The notes under the pieces are model-generated. The model saw nothing but the letters and a program-made list of their open reading frames with translations, had not been told where the DNA came from and did no database searches. The position numbers and the translations under genes were made by a program. From Desulfobacterales bacterium (GTDB taxonomy: Bacteria > Desulfobacterota > Desulfobacteria > Desulfobacterales > C00003060), in NCBI GenBank assembly GCA_030629475.1, contig DAOVOU010000109.1:1-7138 (forward strand): a stretch of DNA of 7,138 nt, given 5' to 3'. The stretch's first letter is position 1. Every line of letters begins with the position of its first letter. Positions 4,851-7,138 of the stretch are shown piece by piece.

Positions 4851-4895
4851 CAAACCCAATAAACCCCATAAACACGACAAACACGACAAACACAA
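4851..4895. repeat. 9-bp-periodic repeat, copy B right arm
   Basis: CAAACCCAATAAACCCC leads into repeated AACACGACA units with a 9-base period, the complement of GTTTATTGGGTTTG-type units. It ends two bases before the trpD Shine-Dalgarno sequence, so the repeat directly abuts the trpD translation start region. Confidence 0.7.
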
Positions 4896-4896
4896 T

Positions 4897-4902
4897 AGGA
4901 GG
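4897..4902 (+). promoter_or_regulatory. Strong Shine-Dalgarno sequence of trpD
   Basis: AGGAGG lies five bases before the ATG at 4908. It is the only strong ribosome binding site among trpG, trpD and trpC, and it fixes the trpD start. Confidence 0.85.
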
Positions 4903-4907
4903 AGATC

Positions 4908-5975
4908 ATGTTGAAGCAAGCTATCCGGAAAGTGGTTGACCGCTCGAACCTAAGCGAAGAAGAGATGGAAGCTGCTATGGACGTGATCATGAGCGGCCAG
5001 GCCACTCCGGCCCAGATCGGCTCCTTCATAACCGCCCTTCGTCTCAAAGGAGAAACCATTGAGGAAATCACAGCGGCCGCCCGCGTCATGCGGCGAAAGG
5101 CGACTCGTATCCAGGTCGATAACGCCCTGATAAACATCGATCGGGAGGAGATCAATCTGGACACGGAAACAATCGTTGATACCTGCGGGACCGGCGGCGA
5201 TGCCACTAACACGTTCAATGTTTCCACCACCACAGCCTTTGTGGTGGCCGGTTGTGGCCTGCGGGTCGCCAAGCACGGCAATCGTTCTGTCTCCAGCCTT
5301 TGCGGCAGCGCCGACGTCATTGAAAAACTGGGAGTGAATTTGGATGTTCCCTCTGCTGTGGTTGAGAAATGTCTCAACCAGGTGGGCATCGGCTTTCTCT
5401 ATGCCCCGGCTCTGCACGGTGCCATGAAGTATGCTATTGGACCCCGTCGGGAGATCGGCATCCGCACCATTTTCAACATCCTCGGTCCCCTCACGAATCC
5501 GGCGGGCGCAAACGTTCAGGTGCTTGGCGTCTACAAAAAGGAGCTTACGCCGGTTCTTGCCGAGGTTTTGAATAAGCTGGGCACGCGCAGTGCCTTCGTG
5601 GTCTATGGCGAGGGTAGTCTTGATGAAATCAGCATTACCGGCAAAACCCAGGTGAGCGAGTTGAAAAACGGCAAAGTCGCCACCTATACCATTAAACCGG
5701 AGGACTTTGGCTTGGCTTGTGCCAACCTGGATGATATTCGAGGTGGTGACGTTCAGGAAAATGCCAACATTGTCCTCAGCGTGCTCCAGGGTGAGCCGGG
5801 AGCCCGGAGAGACATGGTGCTGCTCAATGCTGCCGCTGCCCTCGTAGCAGCAGGACGAGCTACGGATTTTCAAGATGGTATCACCCAGGCCGCTGAGGCC
5901 ATTGATACCGGGCGTGCCATGGAAAAGCTTGAGGGGATGAAGGCAATCACCAATGAATACAAAGAAGCTCATTGA
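4908..5975 (+). CDS. trpD: Anthranilate phosphoribosyltransferase (TrpD)
   Basis: This 355-residue enzyme transfers the phosphoribosyl group from PRPP to anthranilate, the second step of the pathway. Diagnostic motifs are DTCGTGGDATNTFNVST (91-107; glycine-rich PRPP loop), KHGNRSVSS (122-130), APALHGAMK (166-174), IFNILGPLTNPA (188-199) and GEGSLDEIS (234-242), where the Asp-Glu pair binds magnesium. The N-terminal helical domain (residues 1-70) with SGQATPAQIGSFITALRLKG is complete. Length is within the usual range for the stand-alone enzyme, which is not fused to TrpG. The ATG at 4908 is set by the Shine-Dalgarno sequence five bases upstream. The TGA stop (5973-5975) overlaps the first unit of a 9-bp-periodic repeat, so the exact C-terminus may have been shaped by that repeat. 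Confidence 0.97.
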   Translation: MLKQAIRKVVDRSNLSEEEMEAAMDVIMSGQATPAQIGSFITALRLKGETIEEITAAARVMRRKATRIQVDNALINIDREEINLDTETIVDTCGTGGDATNTFNVSTTTAFVVAGCGLRVAKHGNRSVSSLCGSADVIEKLGVNLDVPSAVVEKCLNQVGIGFLYAPALHGAMKYAIGPRREIGIRTIFNILGPLTNPAGANVQVLGVYKKELTPVLAEVLNKLGTRSAFVVYGEGSLDEISITGKTQVSELKNGKVATYTIKPEDFGLACANLDDIRGGDVQENANIVLSVLQGEPGARRDMVLLNAAAALVAAGRATDFQDGITQAAEAIDTGRAMEKLEGMKAITNEYKEAH

Positions 5976-6056
5976 GTTTGTTGGGTTTATTGAGTTCATT
6001 GGGTTAACACGACAAACACAACAAACACAAAGAACACAACAAACACGACAAACACG
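5974..6056. repeat. 9-bp-periodic inverted repeat, copy C
   Basis: The left arm is GAGTTTGTT, GGGTTTATT, GAGTTCATT, GGGTT (5974-6005) and the right arm is AACACGACA, AACACAACA, AACACAAAG, AACACAACA, AACACGACA, AACACG (6006-6056). The arms meet with no spacer at GGGTTAACAC. The repeat fills the whole trpD-trpC gap: the trpD stop lies in its first bases and the trpC ATG follows its last base. Confidence 0.85.
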
Positions 6057-6890
6057 ATGATTCTTGACGAGATTGTTGCCAAAAAACGTCGTAGAGTAGA
6101 TGAGCTAAAACGGATACACTCGGTAGCTGATCTGCAGAGGCCCGCAGCTTTGGCGCCTGCACCACGCGATTTTCTTCGTGCCCTACAGGACGGCGGAGAG
6201 CCTGCGATCATTGCTGAGATCAAGAAAGCTTCACCCTCGGCAGGAGTGATCCGCCCCGATCTGGATGTGGCGGCCATTGTTGCAAGTTATGAAAAGGGAG
6301 GGGCCGCTGCCATCTCAGTAATTACCGAAGAAGACTTTTTTCTGGGGAAACTGAAATACCTTAGCCAGGCACGTGATGCTGGCCGTTTGCCGGTCCTCTG
6401 TAAGGACTTTATCATCGATCCTTTGCAGGTACTTTCCGCCCGGGTAGCCGGAGCAGATGCTTTGCTGCTGGTGACTGCTGCGTTGAACCAGAATTTGCTG
6501 GCGAGTTTGCTGAGGGAAGCTCGCGCTCTTGGCATGGCCTGTTTGGTAGAGGTCCACGATGAGGATGAGCTGGCCCGGGTGCTGGCAACCGACGCCCGAA
6601 TTATCGGCATCAACAACCGCAACCTGCGGACCTTTGAGGTGGACCTGAAGACGACCCTGAGGCTGCGGCCCCTCGTGCCTGCGGATCGGTTGGTGGTCAG
6701 CGAGAGCGGTATTCACGAGCGCGCTGACCTGGAATCCTTGGCGGCTGCAGGGGTAGATGCGGTGCTGGTGGGAACCAGTCTTATGCGTGCCAGCGATCCT
6801 GGGGAAAAGCTCAGAGAACTTAGGGGCCAATTAAAGAATAAATCCGAATATCGAATATCGAAGTTCGAAACAAATTCGAATATCAAATGA
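6057..6890 (+). CDS. trpC: Indole-3-glycerol phosphate synthase (TrpC)
   Basis: This 277-residue TIM-barrel enzyme closes the indole ring of carboxyphenylaminodeoxyribulose phosphate, releasing CO2 and water. The active-site motifs are all present: IIAEIKKASPSAG (51-63; catalytic Glu54 and Lys56), VLCKDFI (113-119; Lys116), LVEVHDE (163-169; Glu165), GINNRNL (184-190), and VSESGI (214-219) with the phosphate-binding GTSLM (239-243). The start at ATG 6057 gives MILDEIVAKK, as expected for the family, but no Shine-Dalgarno sequence exists because the 9-bp repeat runs directly up to the ATG. The family core ends near residue 258; the last 17 or so residues (KSEYRISKF and following) are encoded by an intergenic-type repeat, so the stop TGA (6888-6890) lies in the repeat. 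The enzyme is not fused to TrpF. Confidence 0.96.
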   Translation: MILDEIVAKKRRRVDELKRIHSVADLQRPAALAPAPRDFLRALQDGGEPAIIAEIKKASPSAGVIRPDLDVAAIVASYEKGGAAAISVITEEDFFLGKLKYLSQARDAGRLPVLCKDFIIDPLQVLSARVAGADALLLVTAALNQNLLASLLREARALGMACLVEVHDEDELARVLATDARIIGINNRNLRTFEVDLKTTLRLRPLVPADRLVVSESGIHERADLESLAAAGVDAVLVGTSLMRASDPGEKLRELRGQLKNKSEYRISKFETNSNIK

Positions 6891-7066
6891 CCAAATGTTC
6901 AAAACTTGAAGGTATGATCTTCCAATCCTCCAATGATCAGCGGCGGACTGTCTGGCGAAAAAAGCATCTGTATCGGGTTCTAATCGGTTTTGAATTTTGA
7001 GTTTCTGTCATTTGATATTGTTTCGAGTTTCGTGGTTAGCGCAAGCTTCACTTCGTGTCGGATTTC
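6838..7066. repeat. TCGAATA / ATCAAATGAC inverted repeat after trpC
   Basis: ATATCAAATGAC (6880-6891) and GTCATTTGATAT (7007-7018) are perfect 12-base inverted complements. Around them the left side has CGAATATCGAATATCGAAG and CGAAAC, and the right side has GTTTCGAGTTTCG and CGGATTTCGAATTT in reverse sense. The left arm overlaps the trpC 3' end. The rest of the 233-base gap (about 6905-6995) shows no gene. Confidence 0.7.
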
Positions 7067-7082
7067 GAATTTATGACTTTTA

Positions 7083-7109
7083 GAACCTTTTTGGTTCCGG
7101 CTTGTCCGG
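7083..7109. other. Two small hairpins before the next gene
   Basis: GAACC-ttttt-GGTTC (7083-7097) is followed immediately by CCGG-cttgt-CCGG (7097-7109), sharing one base. No U-tract follows, so these are not called as terminators. They lie just upstream of the ribosome binding site of the gene starting at 7124. Confidence 0.45.
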
Positions 7110-7123
7110 GTTAAGGGAAGGCA

Positions 7124-7138
7124 ATGAAGAATAAGAGC
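7124..7138 (+). CDS. Start of the next operon gene (probably trpF or another trp gene)
   Basis: An ATG at 7124 follows a purine-rich Shine-Dalgarno-like AAGGGAAGG (7113-7121) closely, and opens MKNKS before the window ends. Five codons cannot identify the product. In operons ordered trpE-G-D-C the next gene is usually trpF (phosphoribosylanthranilate isomerase), then trpB and trpA; trpF is still missing here and TrpC is not fused to it. The call is positional inference. Confidence 0.5.

Noticed and set aside
4950..5999. 349-codon minus-strand frame opposite trpD
   Set aside because: It covers trpD in antisense and shows no recognisable domain; trpD motifs are complete on the + strand.
5974..6056. 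Possible CRISPR array because of regular short repeats
   Set aside because: Units are 9 bases long with no unique spacers between them, and they are arranged as two complementary arms. No cas gene is near.

Overview
The window carries the 5' part of a tryptophan biosynthesis operon on the + strand, preceded by a run of partial or decayed genes. The trp proteins, a genome rich in short intergenic inverted repeats, and mid-GC coding sequence next to AT-rich spacers together suggest a Desulfobacterota (deltaproteobacterial) genome. That placement is inference from style, not from a marker gene.

Layout. Positions 2-325 hold the C-terminal part of a calcineurin-like metallophosphoesterase that enters from the left edge. 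Positions 404-835 hold an AT-rich gene of unknown function. Positions 836-1175 are non-coding and full of hairpins. Positions 1176-1523 encode a cysteine phosphatase (dual-specificity type) that keeps its CX5R loop but lacks the N-terminal part of the domain, followed by an in-frame coding-like remnant up to 1646 and a terminator-like hairpin at 1670-1700.

The trp operon begins with a near-consensus promoter (1793-1820). It is followed by a short leader gene (1852-1947) whose 31-residue peptide has four Trp codons in five (WYWWW), and then by mutually exclusive RNA pairings ending in a strong intrinsic terminator (1977-2008). This is a complete transcription attenuator of the ribosome-stalling type: region 1 is made of the Trp codons themselves, region 2 lies just before the leader stop codon, region 3 shares a perfect 10-bp complement with region 2, and regions 3 and 4 form the terminator. 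A second terminator-like hairpin, sharing 10 bases with the first, follows at 2016-2049. The structural genes are trpE (2429-3910), trpG (4056-4619), trpD (4908-5975), trpC (6057-6890) and the first codons of a further gene at 7124, probably trpF or another trp gene. Together TrpE/TrpG make anthranilate from chorismate, TrpD adds the phosphoribosyl group, and TrpC closes the indole ring.

The unusual layer is what lies between the genes. Every junction of the operon is occupied by a different or recurring inverted repeat: a 9-bp-periodic family (leader-trpE, trpG-trpD, trpD-trpC), an 8-bp-periodic family (upstream of trpE), a CGCAGAG-type repeat (trpE-trpG), a multi-hairpin element with 10-bp terminal inverted repeats (trpG-trpD), and a TCGAATA/ATCAAATGAC-type repeat (after trpC). 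Some of these supply stop codons or the bases just upstream of start codons for the trp genes, and the trpC C-terminus is extended by one of them.
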